Shown: piece by piece, positions 1 through 8,617 of the stretch
Position numbering within the stretch: the first letter of the stretch is position 1
Layout: each line of letters opens with the position of its first letter
Assembly (NCBI GenBank): GCA_002479075.1
Contig: DLLG01000004.1
Coordinates: forward strand, 49,868-69,010
Direction of reading: 5' to 3'
DNA: 19,143 nucleotides
From: Clostridiales bacterium UBA7568
GTDB lineage: Bacteria > Bacillota > Clostridia > Oscillospirales > CAG-272
Translations under genes and position numbers: made by a program
Notes under the pieces: generated by a model
The model's database searches: none
Told to the model about the DNA's origin: nothing
What the model saw: the letters and a program-made list of their open reading frames with translations, nothing else

Positions 1-25
1 AAGAAGCTTCAATAATTGGTTTTGA

Positions 26-119
26 GCAAATATTTTATTACCTGCATATACGGGTGTTTCATCGTAGGGGAGGGGTCTCCCCTCCCGCCGTCCCGTCTTT
101 ATCGATATAAAATGCAAGA
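26..119 (+). repeat. Dispersed intergenic repeat, copy A (inverted relative to copy B at 18800-18945)
   Basis: Bases 26-54 match the reverse complement of 18917-18945 at 27 of 29 positions and share the core CCTGCATATACGGG. Bases 55-79 continue the match more weakly, and bases 98-119 match the reverse complement of 18800-18821 at 21 of 22 positions around TTTATCGATAT. Between the two conserved ends is a perfect hairpin, GGGAGGGG (68-75) / CCCCTCCC (79-86), with a TCT loop. Copy A is shorter inside than copy B, about 94 against 146 nt. No protein is encoded. It looks like a non-autonomous intergenic repeat family; which family cannot be told from the sequence alone. Confidence 0.75.
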
Positions 120-134
120 TTTCTCCACTTTTAG

Positions 135-171
135 CCTCTCCCGACGGGAGAGGTGGCGCACGAAGTGCGTC
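135..171. repeat. Twin-hairpin intergenic repeat
   Basis: Two adjacent inverted repeats. CCTCTCCC (135-142) pairs perfectly with GGGAGAGG (146-153) over a GAC loop, and CGCAC (157-161) pairs with GTGCG (165-169) over GAA. This resembles REP-like intergenic hairpin units. There is no T-tract, so it is not a canonical terminator. No upstream gene lies in the window whose transcript it could end. Confidence 0.6.
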
Positions 172-179
172 GGAGAGGG

Positions 180-246
180 ATTTGCAAATTCCTCCCGTCT
201 CGGTGACGCCTGCAAACGCTTACGCATTTGCAAATCCCTCCCGTCT
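180..246 (+). repeat. Direct repeat pair, 21 nt, 46-nt period
   Basis: The 21-nt blocks at 180-200 and 226-246 differ at one base. Each begins with the palindrome ATTTGCAAAT and ends CCTCCCGTCT. An imperfect hairpin (TGCAAACGC / GCATTTGCA, 211-232) overlaps the second copy. The rest of 1-379 holds the other repeats, a small GCGG-GAAA-CCGC hairpin at 271-282 and the plsX promoter. I see no gene in it. Confidence 0.65.
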
Positions 247-317
247 GCCTGAGGGGAAAATGTCGCTTTTGCGGGAAACCGCTCGAAAAACGCAGCTCTT
301 TTTATTATAAATATCTA

Positions 318-346
318 TTGCAATATAAATTATTTTGTTATATAAT
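318..346 (+). promoter_or_regulatory. Sigma-A type promoter for the plsX operon
   Basis: The -35 is TTGCAA (318-323, four of six consensus bases). After a 17-nt spacer comes a perfect -10, TATAAT (341-346). The region is AT-rich. Transcription would start near 353, leaving a leader of about 27 nt before the ATG at 380. It is the only convincing promoter before 13286 and so may serve all eleven genes from plsX to leuS; that reach is inference. Confidence 0.75.
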
Positions 347-379
347 ACATAGGTAAAACTATAAAATCGGAGAGCCTTG

Positions 380-1396
380 ATGAAAATAATACTTGACGTT
401 ATGGGCGGGGACAATCCGCCTGCGGAGATAATAAAGGGAGCTGTGCTTGCAAAGAAGGAGCTCGGTATTGATATAACGCTCGTAGGCGACGAAAATATCA
501 TACGCTCGTCGCTTTCATCGGAGGGCGAGGATACGGAAAACTACGGACTCATCGCAAGCGATTGTGTTATCGAAATGGAGGACAACCCCCTCTGCATCGT
601 TCAGAAAAAGAAAAATTCGTCTATGGGAGCGGCGCTCCGCGCGCTTGCAAAGGGCGAAGGGGACGCTGTTGTTTCCTGCGGCAACACCGGCGCGTTGTTC
701 ACGGGCGCGACGCTGATTGTTCATAGAGTCCCGGGACTTCGCCGTGCCGCGCTCGGAACGGTCCTGCCTTATACAAACAACGTTATGCTTATGGATTGCG
801 GCGCGAACGTGACCGTTACGGCGGAATATCTTTTGCATTTTGCCCATATGGGATCGATATATATGAGAAAGCTCTACGGGATCGAGCGTCCGAGAGTTGC
901 AATAATCAACAACGGCTCGGAGGGACACAAGGGCACGCCGCTTGTTCTCGAGGCAAAGGCGCTTATGGAAGCGGACGAAAATCTCAATTTCATCGGCAAT
1001 GTCGAGGGAAAGGAACTGCCTTTTGACGCCTGCGACGTTGCCGTCTGCGACGGATTTACCGGCAACGTCTTGCTCAAAGCGAGCGAAGGTCTCTGCCGCT
1101 TTGTTATGAAGCACGTCATAGACGACGTTTCCTCCTCCGAGGGAGGCGATGCAGAGGGAGTCCGCTTGGCGCTGCACCGCGAGGACAGATTCTTTGACGT
1201 TACGGAATACGGCGGCGCGCCGTTTATCGGAATAGCGAAGCCCGTCATCAAGGCGCACGGAAATTCCGAGGCAAACGCCGTAAAGAACGCAATTATCAGA
1301 GCTGTAAGTTATGCCCGCGCGGACGTTACCGGCGAGCTTGAAAGAAGAGCGGAGCTTTTCCGCCCTGTGACATCGGGAGGAAACAATGAAGGTTAA
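380..1396 (+). CDS. plsX: Phosphate acyltransferase PlsX
   Basis: PlsX converts acyl-ACP and phosphate into acyl-phosphate, the donor used by PlsY in the first step of bacterial phospholipid synthesis; it is a peripheral membrane enzyme. The 338-residue length is usual for the family. Visible family features are the N-terminal DVMGGDNPP motif (residues 7-15) and the later segments FIGNVEG and CDGFTGNVLLKASEG. I chose the ATG at 380 because GGAGAG (369-374) lies 5 nt upstream; a TTG at 377 is in frame but less well placed. The 3' end overlaps rnc by 11 nt, which suggests translational coupling. In Bacillus, fabD, fabG and acpP lie between plsX and rnc; here they are absent. Confidence 0.97.
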   Translation: MKIILDVMGGDNPPAEIIKGAVLAKKELGIDITLVGDENIIRSSLSSEGEDTENYGLIASDCVIEMEDNPLCIVQKKKNSSMGAALRALAKGEGDAVVSCGNTGALFTGATLIVHRVPGLRRAALGTVLPYTNNVMLMDCGANVTVTAEYLLHFAHMGSIYMRKLYGIERPRVAIINNGSEGHKGTPLVLEAKALMEADENLNFIGNVEGKELPFDACDVAVCDGFTGNVLLKASEGLCRFVMKHVIDDVSSSEGGDAEGVRLALHREDRFFDVTEYGGAPFIGIAKPVIKAHGNSEANAVKNAIIRAVSYARADVTGELERRAELFRPVTSGGNNEG

Positions 1397-2111
1397 GATC
1401 AAAGCGCAGGGCGAAATGTCCGAGCTTGAAAAGAAAATAGGATATACGTTTGCGGACAGGGGCATCCTGAAAGAAGCCCTTTCGCACACGTCGTTTGTAA
1501 ACGAGGCAAAGGACGGCGGAAAATCAAACGAGAGACTTGAGTTTCTCGGAGACGCCGTGCTTTCGGCAATCGTCAGCGAGTATCTTTTCAAAAGATTTCC
1601 GGAAAGCAACGAGGGAGAGCTCTCGGGAATGAGACGGAACATCGTTGAAAGAGCGTCGCTTGCGGAGTTTTCAAGGGAGATCTCTCTCGGAGACTATCTC
1701 TATCTCGGTCACGGCGAATGTCAGAACGGGGGAAGAGAGCTTGAATCAAATCTGGAGGACGCATTCGAGGCGCTGACGGCGGCTGTCTATCTTGACGGCG
1801 GAAGGGAATGTGCGGAAGCGTTTGTTCTGCCGTTTGTGACAAGGGCGGCGGACGGTTTTCGGACGTCGCGGACGCTTGCGGATCCGAAATCGCTTTTGCA
1901 GGAGATAATTCAGGAGTCGCCCGGCGAGAGGCTGGAATATACGATAACGGGAGAGTCCGGTCCGGACCACGACAAGATGTTTTTCTGCGAGGTCAAGGTC
2001 AACAGCAATCTTCTCGGAAAAGGCTCCGGCAAGAGCAAGAAGGAAGCGGAAAAGAGCGCGGCGAGGGAAGCCCTCCGTCTTTTCGGCTATGACGACGGCG
2101 AGAAGAAATGA
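1386..2111 (+). CDS. rnc: Ribonuclease III
   Basis: This endonuclease cuts double-stranded RNA in rRNA precursors and structured transcripts. The 241-residue protein has the N-terminal nuclease domain with the signature ERLEFLGDAVL (residues 49-59) and the second acidic cluster EDAFEA (124-129). A C-terminal double-stranded RNA-binding domain spans about 166-236 and ends in the GKGSGKSKKEAEKSAA helix. The start is supported by GGGAGG (1375-1380) 5 nt before the ATG, inside the end of plsX. The stop overlaps the next start in an ATGA, another sign of coupled translation. Nothing catalytic is missing. Confidence 0.97.
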   Translation: MKVKIKAQGEMSELEKKIGYTFADRGILKEALSHTSFVNEAKDGGKSNERLEFLGDAVLSAIVSEYLFKRFPESNEGELSGMRRNIVERASLAEFSREISLGDYLYLGHGECQNGGRELESNLEDAFEALTAAVYLDGGRECAEAFVLPFVTRAADGFRTSRTLADPKSLLQEIIQESPGERLEYTITGESGPDHDKMFFCEVKVNSNLLGKGSGKSKKEAEKSAAREALRLFGYDDGEKK

Positions 2112-3124
2112 AAACACACGCAAACATACCGATCTTCGTCCCGCATATGGGTTGTCCGAACGCCTGCGTTTTCTGCAATCAGCGGACAATTTCCGGTCAC
2201 AACGTTCCGGATTTTACAAAGGTCGGGGACGAGATTGAAAATGCTCTGTCAACGGTTGACCTGAGCCGCAGAACGGCGCAGATTGCATATTTCGGCGGCA
2301 GCTTTACGGCGATTGACAGAAAAGATATGATATATCTGCTCTCCGTTGCGAAAAAATTTATAGACGATGGGCGTGTTGAATCGATAAGAATATCGACCAG
2401 ACCTGACTGCATAGACGAGGAGATTATAGAAATTCTCCGCTCGTACGGGGTGAAAAGCGTTGAGCTGGGAATACAGAGCATATCGGAAAAGGTGCTTCTG
2501 CTTTCGGGCAGGGGACACGGCGCGGACTGCTGCAAAAGGGCGGCAGAGCTTATAACCGGAGCGGGAATGGAATTCGTCGGGCAGATGATGATAGGTCTTC
2601 CGGGGTCGACGAAGGAGGACGAAATCCGCACGGCAATCGCGATTGCCGATATGGGCGCAGTTGCCGCAAGAATATATCCGACAGTCGTTTTCAAGGGGAC
2701 AAAGCTTGCAGAAATGGCTGAAAGGGGAGAATATATCCCGATGAGCCGGGAGGAGACAATCGACAGAACCGAGGCGGCGTTTGAGGTCTTTGCCGAGAGG
2801 GGAATAAAGGTCATAAGAATAGGTCTGCAATCCGGCGAGGCGCTCGTTTCGGGCGAGGAAATCGCCTGCGGGGACTATTCGGAAGTCATCGGCGAGATGT
2901 GTATAAGCAGATATTTCGAAAAGAAAATATCAGCTCTTTGCGAGGGACTTTCCGGAGGAGACGTTACGGTATACTGCAATCCGAGAAGAATATCGTGCGC
3001 CGTCGGCTATAAGGGCGAAAACAGAGAGAAAATAAAGGAAAAATTCGGGCTGCGGAGCATTAAAATCTCCCCTTGCGACGGGCTTTCCGAATTTGAGATA
3101 AGGATAAAAAATCAAAGGAGCTAA
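2108..3124 (+). CDS. Elp3-like radical SAM protein without acetyltransferase domain
   Basis: A 338-residue radical SAM enzyme. The [4Fe-4S] cysteines are C16, C20 and C23 (CPNACVFC), followed by GGSFTAID (63-70), STRPD (96-100), ELGIQS (119-124) and MMIGLPGS (160-167). The stretch RIYPTVVFKGTKL near 188-200 is very like the equivalent part of Elp3, the tRNA wobble-uridine modifying enzyme of archaea and eukaryotes. Elp3 itself is longer and carries a GNAT acetyltransferase domain, which is absent here; the C-terminal 80 or so residues are unassigned. The gene starts in an ATGA overlap with rnc and ends 6 nt before smc. A radical SAM gene at this position is, as I recall, common in Clostridia. 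The substrate is unknown; RNA modification is an inference from the family. Confidence 0.85.
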   Translation: MKTHANIPIFVPHMGCPNACVFCNQRTISGHNVPDFTKVGDEIENALSTVDLSRRTAQIAYFGGSFTAIDRKDMIYLLSVAKKFIDDGRVESIRISTRPDCIDEEIIEILRSYGVKSVELGIQSISEKVLLLSGRGHGADCCKRAAELITGAGMEFVGQMMIGLPGSTKEDEIRTAIAIADMGAVAARIYPTVVFKGTKLAEMAERGEYIPMSREETIDRTEAAFEVFAERGIKVIRIGLQSGEALVSGEEIACGDYSEVIGEMCISRYFEKKISALCEGLSGGDVTVYCNPRRISCAVGYKGENREKIKEKFGLRSIKISPCDGLSEFEIRIKNQRS

Positions 3125-3130
3125 AAAAGG

Positions 3131-6100
3131 GTGCGTCTTAAAACACTTGAAATGCAGGGCTTTAAGTCCTTCCCCGATAAAACCGTTATCAGCTTCGACC
3201 GCGGAATTACCGTTGTCGTCGGGCCGAACGGCTCGGGAAAATCGAATATATCCGACGCAATGCGCTGGGTTTTGGGCGAGATATCGTCAAAGAACATCCG
3301 CGGCTCTAAAATGGAGGACGTTATCTTTGCGGGCTCGCAGAAGAGAAGCCCGATGGGCTATGCGGAGGTCTCCGTCACCTTTGACAATACCGAGGAGGAC
3401 GGAAAAATCGCTTCGATGAGCGATTATGACGAGATAACTGTCACAAGACGGTATTACAGGGTCGGCGAGAGCGAATATTTCATCAATCGCAAGCCCGTAA
3501 GACTTAAAGACATTCACGAGCTGTTTATGAATACGGGTCTCGGCAAGGGCGGTTATTCAATAATCGGTCAGGGCAAGATTTCGGAAATAATATCATCAAA
3601 AAGCGAGGACAGACGCGCAATCTTCGAGGAAGCGGCGGGCATTGCAAAATACCGCTATCAGAAGCAGGAGGCGGAGCGGAAGCTCAGCGCAACTCTTGAT
3701 AACCTCGTTCGTCTGGAAGATATAGAAAGCGAGCTTGAAAGCCGTATCGGTCCGCTTGAAAGGGATTCGGAGAAGGCGAAGAAATATCTTGCCCTCCGCG
3801 ACGAAAAGAAAGCGCTCGACCTTGCGCTGTCCGTTTTTGACATAGACACGGCGAAGGCGGAGAGCGGCGAGCTTGAAAAGAGTCTTGCGGCGTCGAAAAA
3901 CTCGCTTGACCGCTCGGACGAGACGCTTGCCGAGCTTGAAAAGCGGGACGAGGAGCTTTTCTCGTCACTTCAGAGCGAAAAAGCGGAAAGCGAAAGAGCG
4001 GGAGAGGACATCTCTGTTCTGACGGAAAAGATATTTGCGGGCGAAAGCGAGATAAAGCTCGCGGAAAACGACAGCACCCACCTCTCCGAAACCGCAACCG
4101 CGGCAAAGGCGAAGATAGCCGAAAAAAAGGCTGCGCTTGAGCTGGCGGATGAGGAAAAGGCGCGTTACGAAAAGGCGGCGGCAGAGTCCGCAAAGAGGGC
4201 GGAGCTGCTTTCGGAGCGCCACGAAAAGGCGGCGGCGGAGCTGAAAGGCTGCGAGGACAGGATTTCCGGTTGCTCGGAGAAAATCTCTGCTCTGACGGAC
4301 GCCTGCGAGCGCGCACAGAAAGAGGACGTTGAAGCGAAGATCGCCGCAAGCGTTGCTGAATCGCAAAGGGAGGCAAACCTCAAAAAATGCGACGGCGTTA
4401 CGCTTGACATAGCAAAGCACGACGACGATATTTCAATGCTTGAAAAGCGGATTGATCGCGCAAAGGAAAAGATTGCGGGCTATGACAAAAAGCTCGGCGA
4501 CGCGGCGGCTGCGGCAAAGGAAATATCCGATAAAAAAGAAGAGCTTATAGCCCTTTCCAGAAAGTTGGCGGGGCAGAAAAACGATATTTTCCTCGAAATA
4601 TCGCAGAGAAAACACAGAATTTCAAACCTTCTCCGTATGGAGGAGCTGCTTGAAGGCTATTCAAGAGCCGTGCGTTTCCTTATGACTGAATACCGCAACG
4701 GCACGGTTACTGATAAAAACGGTGGTGTTCCGAAGATATACGGACCCGTTTCGCAGTTCGTCTCCGTTGACGAAAAGTATTCGGCGGCGCTTGAAGTTGC
4801 GTTCGGGCAGTCGCTGCAAAACATAATCGTCGAGGATGAGGACTGCGCAAAGGCGGCGATTGCGTTCCTCAAAAAGAGAAATGCTGGCAGGGCAACCTTT
4901 TACCCGATAACGACTATGAGCGGCACGCCGGTTTCCGGAAAGACGCTCGGAATCGAAAATGTTGAAGGTTACATAGCGATAGCCTCGGAGCTTGTCTCCT
5001 GCGAGGAGAAGTTCAGAGGCATAGCGGATTATCTGACAGGCAGAATTATTGTTGCAAAGGATATGGACAGCGCGTCCGTCATTGCAAGAAAGCTGGGCTT
5101 TAGGTACAAAACCGTCACCCTTGACGGGCAGGTCATAAATGCAGGCGGCAGCTATACGGGCGGCTCGGTATCGACGGACTCCGGAATGCTCTCACGCCGC
5201 GCGCAGATAGACAGGCTCGGCGCAGAGGTAAAGTCGCTTGAAAAGGACAGCGCAGAGACGGAAACCCAGATTGCGGAAAACGAAAAAGCGATAAAAGACG
5301 TAACGGAAAAAGAAAGGTCGGCGCTCGGCGAGGGGTCTATGATAAAGACGCTCAGAGATGCCGAATCGACCCAGATGCAGGTGCTCTCGTCCCAGTGCGA
5401 CGTGCTGAAGGAAGCGAGAGAACAGCTCCGCGGCGAGCTTTCCGAGCTTATGTCCCTTGCAAAGCAGGAGGGCAAAAACGCCGAGGATTATATCGAGAAG
5501 CGCAGAAGACTTTCCGAAGAGATTGCGGCGGCTGAAAAACAGCTTTGCGACGTAAACCGCGAAAAATCCGAGGCGGAAAAGGCAGCAGAGGCAAAGAAAA
5601 CCGAGCTTTCGGACTGCCTTATCGACATCGCCCGCGAGGAGAAAACGTCCGAAATGGCGCAGAGCTCTCTTGCGGCGGCAAACGAAAAATGCGAAAGCCT
5701 TGAAAGCGAGATAGGCGAGCTTTCCCGCTCAACTTCGGACGCCGAAAGAAAAATAGCGGAAAACACGGCGAAGATAAAAGATATTTCCGCTCAGACCGAG
5801 GCTTTGAAAAAGCAGGTCGAGGAGATAAATTCCGCAAAGGCGGACATTTCAAAGCGTACTCTTGAAACGGAGAGAAAGCTGACGGAGGTTCGCGCAAAGC
5901 AGAAGGAACTGACGCACACGAGGGAGCTTCTTTTCAGAGAATTTACGAACATCGAGTCGGCTTATAAGCGAGCCGTCGAAAAGAGCGATAAGCTCATCTC
6001 GTTCCTCTGGGAGGAATATGAAACAACATATACGCAGGCTTGCGAGCTTTGCGGCGAACGCATAACGGAAAAGACGCGCAGGGAAGCGGCGTCAAAGCAG

Positions 6101-6754
6101 GGCAAGCTGAAATCAGAGATAAAAGCCCTCGGCGACGTTCACATCGGCGCGATTGAGGAATACAAAGAGGTCAAAACCCGCTATGACGAGCTTTCGACCC
6201 AGACAAAGGACCTCCGCAAGTCAAAAGAAGAGCTTATGACGATTGTCGTTTCTCTTGAGGAGCGTATGAGGGAGGATTTCTCGGCTACGTTTGACGAGAT
6301 AAACGCAAACTTCGGGCAGGTATTCCGTGCGCTGTTCGGCGGCGGCACGGCAGAGCTGAAGCTGACGGACAAGATTGACGTTCTCAGCTCCGGCATAGAG
6401 ATAAATGTTGCACCCCCCGGAAAGGTCATAAAAAATATGTCGCTGCTTTCGGGCGGCGAGCAGGCGTTTGTTGCGATCGCGCTCTATTTTGCGATTCTGA
6501 AGGTTACCCCTTCGCCATTCTGTATACTGGATGAGATCGAGGCGGCGCTGGACGAGGTCAACGTGGACAAACTGGCAGACTACCTGAAAAACTATTCGGA
6601 GAGGACGCAGTTTGTCGTCATCACGCACCGCAGAGGCACAATGGAGGCGGCGGACAGAATATACGGCGTTACAATGCACGAAAAAGGCATATCGGACGTA
6701 CTTTCGATAGACGTTTCCGAAATTGAAGCAAAAACAGGGCAAAAGCCTGTTTAA
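3131..6754 (+). CDS. smc: Chromosome segregation ATPase SMC
   Basis: SMC forms the ATP-driven ring that, with ScpA and ScpB, compacts and segregates the chromosome. The 1207-residue protein is full length. It has the Walker A GPNGSGKS (31-38), a long Glu/Lys/Ala-rich coiled coil, a hinge at about 530-650 ending near GGSYTGGS, a second coiled coil, the ABC signature LSGGE (1106-1110) and Walker B LDEIEAALDE with the acidic pair D1134-E1135. The start is GTG; AAAGGAG (3114-3120) lies 10 nt upstream at the end of the preceding gene. ScpA and ScpB are not in the window. smc followed by ftsY is the usual Firmicutes order. Confidence 0.98.
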   Translation: MRLKTLEMQGFKSFPDKTVISFDRGITVVVGPNGSGKSNISDAMRWVLGEISSKNIRGSKMEDVIFAGSQKRSPMGYAEVSVTFDNTEEDGKIASMSDYDEITVTRRYYRVGESEYFINRKPVRLKDIHELFMNTGLGKGGYSIIGQGKISEIISSKSEDRRAIFEEAAGIAKYRYQKQEAERKLSATLDNLVRLEDIESELESRIGPLERDSEKAKKYLALRDEKKALDLALSVFDIDTAKAESGELEKSLAASKNSLDRSDETLAELEKRDEELFSSLQSEKAESERAGEDISVLTEKIFAGESEIKLAENDSTHLSETATAAKAKIAEKKAALELADEEKARYEKAAAESAKRAELLSERHEKAAAELKGCEDRISGCSEKISALTDACERAQKEDVEAKIAASVAESQREANLKKCDGVTLDIAKHDDDISMLEKRIDRAKEKIAGYDKKLGDAAAAAKEISDKKEELIALSRKLAGQKNDIFLEISQRKHRISNLLRMEELLEGYSRAVRFLMTEYRNGTVTDKNGGVPKIYGPVSQFVSVDEKYSAALEVAFGQSLQNIIVEDEDCAKAAIAFLKKRNAGRATFYPITTMSGTPVSGKTLGIENVEGYIAIASELVSCEEKFRGIADYLTGRIIVAKDMDSASVIARKLGFRYKTVTLDGQVINAGGSYTGGSVSTDSGMLSRRAQIDRLGAEVKSLEKDSAETETQIAENEKAIKDVTEKERSALGEGSMIKTLRDAESTQMQVLSSQCDVLKEAREQLRGELSELMSLAKQEGKNAEDYIEKRRRLSEEIAAAEKQLCDVNREKSEAEKAAEAKKTELSDCLIDIAREEKTSEMAQSSLAAANEKCESLESEIGELSRSTSDAERKIAENTAKIKDISAQTEALKKQVEEINSAKADISKRTLETERKLTEVRAKQKELTHTRELLFREFTNIESAYKRAVEKSDKLISFLWEEYETTYTQACELCGERITEKTRREAASKQGKLKSEIKALGDVHIGAIEEYKEVKTRYDELSTQTKDLRKSKEELMTIVVSLEERMREDFSATFDEINANFGQVFRALFGGGTAELKLTDKIDVLSSGIEINVAPPGKVIKNMSLLSGGEQAFVAIALYFAILKVTPSPFCILDEIEAALDEVNVDKLADYLKNYSERTQFVVITHRRGTMEAADRIYGVTMHEKGISDVLSIDVSEIEAKTGQKPV

Positions 6755-6766
6755 GGAGAAATAATT

Positions 6767-7678
6767 ATGGGATTTTTTGAAAAACTGAAACAGGGTCTCG
6801 CAAAGACAAAGAAAGCCCTTTCGGACGGGATTGAAAAGATCTTCCGTAGCTTTGTGAGAATAGACGAGGATCTTTTTGACGAACTCGAAGAGCTTCTCAT
6901 AAGCTCTGACGTCGGCGTTGAGACGACGGAGGCTGTGCTTGACACGCTCCGCGACAGGCTGAAGGAAAAGAGAATAACGGATCCGGAACAGGCAAAGGAA
7001 GAGCTTATCGAGATTCTTGCCGAAATGACGGGCGAGGGCGGCGATATTCCGTTTGAGGACGGGAAGATGACCGTCATCCTTGTTATCGGAGTAAACGGCG
7101 TCGGCAAGACGACGTCGATTGCAAAAATTGCAAACCTGCTGAAAAACGACGGCAAAAAGGTCATGCTTGCGGCGGCGGATACGTTCCGCGCGGCTGCTGC
7201 CGATCAGCTTTCCGTCTGGGCGGAGAGAGTCGGAGTTGACGTTATCCGGCAAAACGAGGGAGCAGACCCTGCGGCTGTCGTTTTTGACGCGATCGCGGCG
7301 GCAAAAAAACGCAAGGCGGACGCGCTGATAATCGATACGGCAGGCAGACTTCATAACAAGAAAAACCTTATGGCGGAGCTTGAAAAGATCAATCGCGTGA
7401 TTGATCGCGAGCTGCCCGATTGCACAAGGGAAACGCTCCTTGTTCTTGACTCGACGACGGGTCAGAACGCCGTCATTCAGGCGCAGGAATTCGGCAATGC
7501 CGCTGCGCTGACGGGCATAGTGCTGACAAAGCTGGACGGAACGGCAAAGGGCGGTATCATCATTTCCATCCGCCGCACGCTGGGAATTCCCGTAAAATTC
7601 ATAGGCGTCGGGGAAAAGGTCGACGATCTTCAGAAGTTCGAGCCGCAGGAATTCGTCCGCGCGCTCTTCGGTGACTGA
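6767..7678 (+). CDS. ftsY: Signal recognition particle receptor FtsY
   Basis: FtsY is the membrane-associated GTPase that docks SRP-ribosome complexes at the Sec translocon. The 303-residue protein is a compact NG form with only a short N-terminal amphipathic stretch rich in Lys and Phe. Motifs in order are G1 GVNGVGKT (108-115), DTFRAAA, DTAGR, TKLDGTAKGG, and a C-terminal GEKVDDLQKFEP that closes the G domain. The start is set by AAGGAGAA (6753-6760), which overlaps the smc stop codon. The partner gene ffh, often nearby, is not in the window. Confidence 0.98.
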   Translation: MGFFEKLKQGLAKTKKALSDGIEKIFRSFVRIDEDLFDELEELLISSDVGVETTEAVLDTLRDRLKEKRITDPEQAKEELIEILAEMTGEGGDIPFEDGKMTVILVIGVNGVGKTTSIAKIANLLKNDGKKVMLAAADTFRAAAADQLSVWAERVGVDVIRQNEGADPAAVVFDAIAAAKKRKADALIIDTAGRLHNKKNLMAELEKINRVIDRELPDCTRETLLVLDSTTGQNAVIQAQEFGNAAALTGIVLTKLDGTAKGGIIISIRRTLGIPVKFIGVGEKVDDLQKFEPQEFVRALFGD

Positions 7679-7679
7679 T

Positions 7680-8273
7680 ATGACGAAGATACTTCTTGCG
7701 ACGGGAAACGCCCACAAGGCAAAGGAGCTTGCCGCGCTTTTCGCAGGGCACGACATTGAGGTCCTCACGCTCCGCGACGTCGGCTTTGAGGGAGAAATCA
7801 TCGAGGACGGAAAAACGTTTGAAGAAAACGCCGAGATAAAGGCGAGAGCCGCGGCGGAGCTGGGATATATAGGCGTCGGGGACGATTCGGGTCTCTGCGT
7901 CGACTTTCTTTCCGGCGCGCCGGGAATATATTCTGCGAGATATGCGGGAGAATCCTGCGACTATGTAAAAAACAACGAAAAGCTGCTCTCCGAAATGGCG
8001 GGAGTGCCGGAGGAGAAGCGGACGGCGAAGTTCGTCTGTGTGATATGCTGTGTATTTCCGGACGGGAGAAAGATAGTTTCAAGGGGCGAGTGTCCCGGGA
8101 GAATACTGACATCGCACGCGGGCAGCGGCGGCTTTGGATACGACCCGCTGTTCTATTGCACGGAAAAGGGCAAAAGCTATGCTGAAATGACGGAGGACGA
8201 GAAGAATTCCGTAAGTCACAGGGCAAAGGCAATGGCAGGATTTTTGGATAAATTTCTTGCGGAGATCAAATAA
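7680..8273 (+). CDS. rdgB: XTP/dITP pyrophosphatase (RdgB/HAM1 family)
   Basis: This enzyme hydrolyses non-canonical purine triphosphates (dITP, XTP) to monophosphates and so keeps them out of DNA and RNA. The 197-residue length is typical. Family motifs are ATGNAHK (7-13), the catalytic/metal region GDDSG (67-71), the substrate loop GGFGYDP (150-156) and SHRAKA near 179-184. I prefer the ATG at 7680, 1 nt after the ftsY stop, with GGTGA (7670-7674) 5 nt upstream. An in-frame GTG at 7671 would add three residues and overlap ftsY. It is cotranscribed with ftsY and yhbY. Confidence 0.95.
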   Translation: MTKILLATGNAHKAKELAALFAGHDIEVLTLRDVGFEGEIIEDGKTFEENAEIKARAAAELGYIGVGDDSGLCVDFLSGAPGIYSARYAGESCDYVKNNEKLLSEMAGVPEEKRTAKFVCVICCVFPDGRKIVSRGECPGRILTSHAGSGGFGYDPLFYCTEKGKSYAEMTEDEKNSVSHRAKAMAGFLDKFLAEIK

Positions 8274-8288
8274 TAACGGAGATAAAAA

Positions 8289-8591
8289 ATGCTGACAAGT
8301 AAACAGAGAGCATACCTGCGCGGAAAGGCGTCGGTTATGGATACGATTTTTCAGATAGGCAAGGGCGGAATAAACGATAATATGATGAAGCAGCTTTATG
8401 ACGCACTTGAAGCGAGAGAGCTTATAAAAATAAGAACGCTTGACAACAGTGACGTTTCCCCAAGGGAAGCGGCGGACCGCATCTCCGAGGTTCTCGGAGC
8501 GGAGGTTGCAGGTGTTATAGGAAGCAAAATCATTCTTTACAGAGAATCGAGAAAGCATAAGAAGATCAGTCTTGAAATAAAGGCGCTGTAA
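8289..8591 (+). CDS. yhbY: YhbY family (CRM domain) ribosome-assembly RNA-binding protein
   Basis: A 100-residue single CRM-domain protein, a family that binds pre-50S particles. The sequence follows the family closely: it opens MLTSKQRAYLRGKA, continues FQIGKGGI (the GxxG-type RNA-binding loop near 22-29) and ends with VIGSKIILYRES. A weak CGGAGA sequence lies upstream of the ATG, which is 15 nt after the previous stop. In Bacillus the homologue (yqeI) is followed by nadD and yqeK; here yqeK comes directly, 26 nt later. Confidence 0.93.
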   Translation: MLTSKQRAYLRGKASVMDTIFQIGKGGINDNMMKQLYDALEARELIKIRTLDNSDVSPREAADRISEVLGAEVAGVIGSKIILYRESRKHKKISLEIKAL

Positions 8592-8617
8592 AAACTTTTG
8601 AAAAGGTTTATGGTTTT

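Noticed and set aside
16..252. Plus-strand open frame of 78 codons in the left flank
   Set aside because: It spans several repeats and hairpins, has no ribosome binding site, and its product is low-complexity with no family resemblance.
515..1642. Minus-strand open frame of 375 codons opposite plsX and rnc
   Set aside because: Antisense shadow of two well-identified genes; no recognisable domain.
6221..7801. Long minus-strand open frame (526 codons) opposite ftsY and the end of smc
   Set aside because: It lies wholly opposite genes with clear family motifs, has a composition typical of an antisense frame (rich in Arg, Cys and His), and lacks any recognisable domain. Long antisense frames arise here from codon bias.
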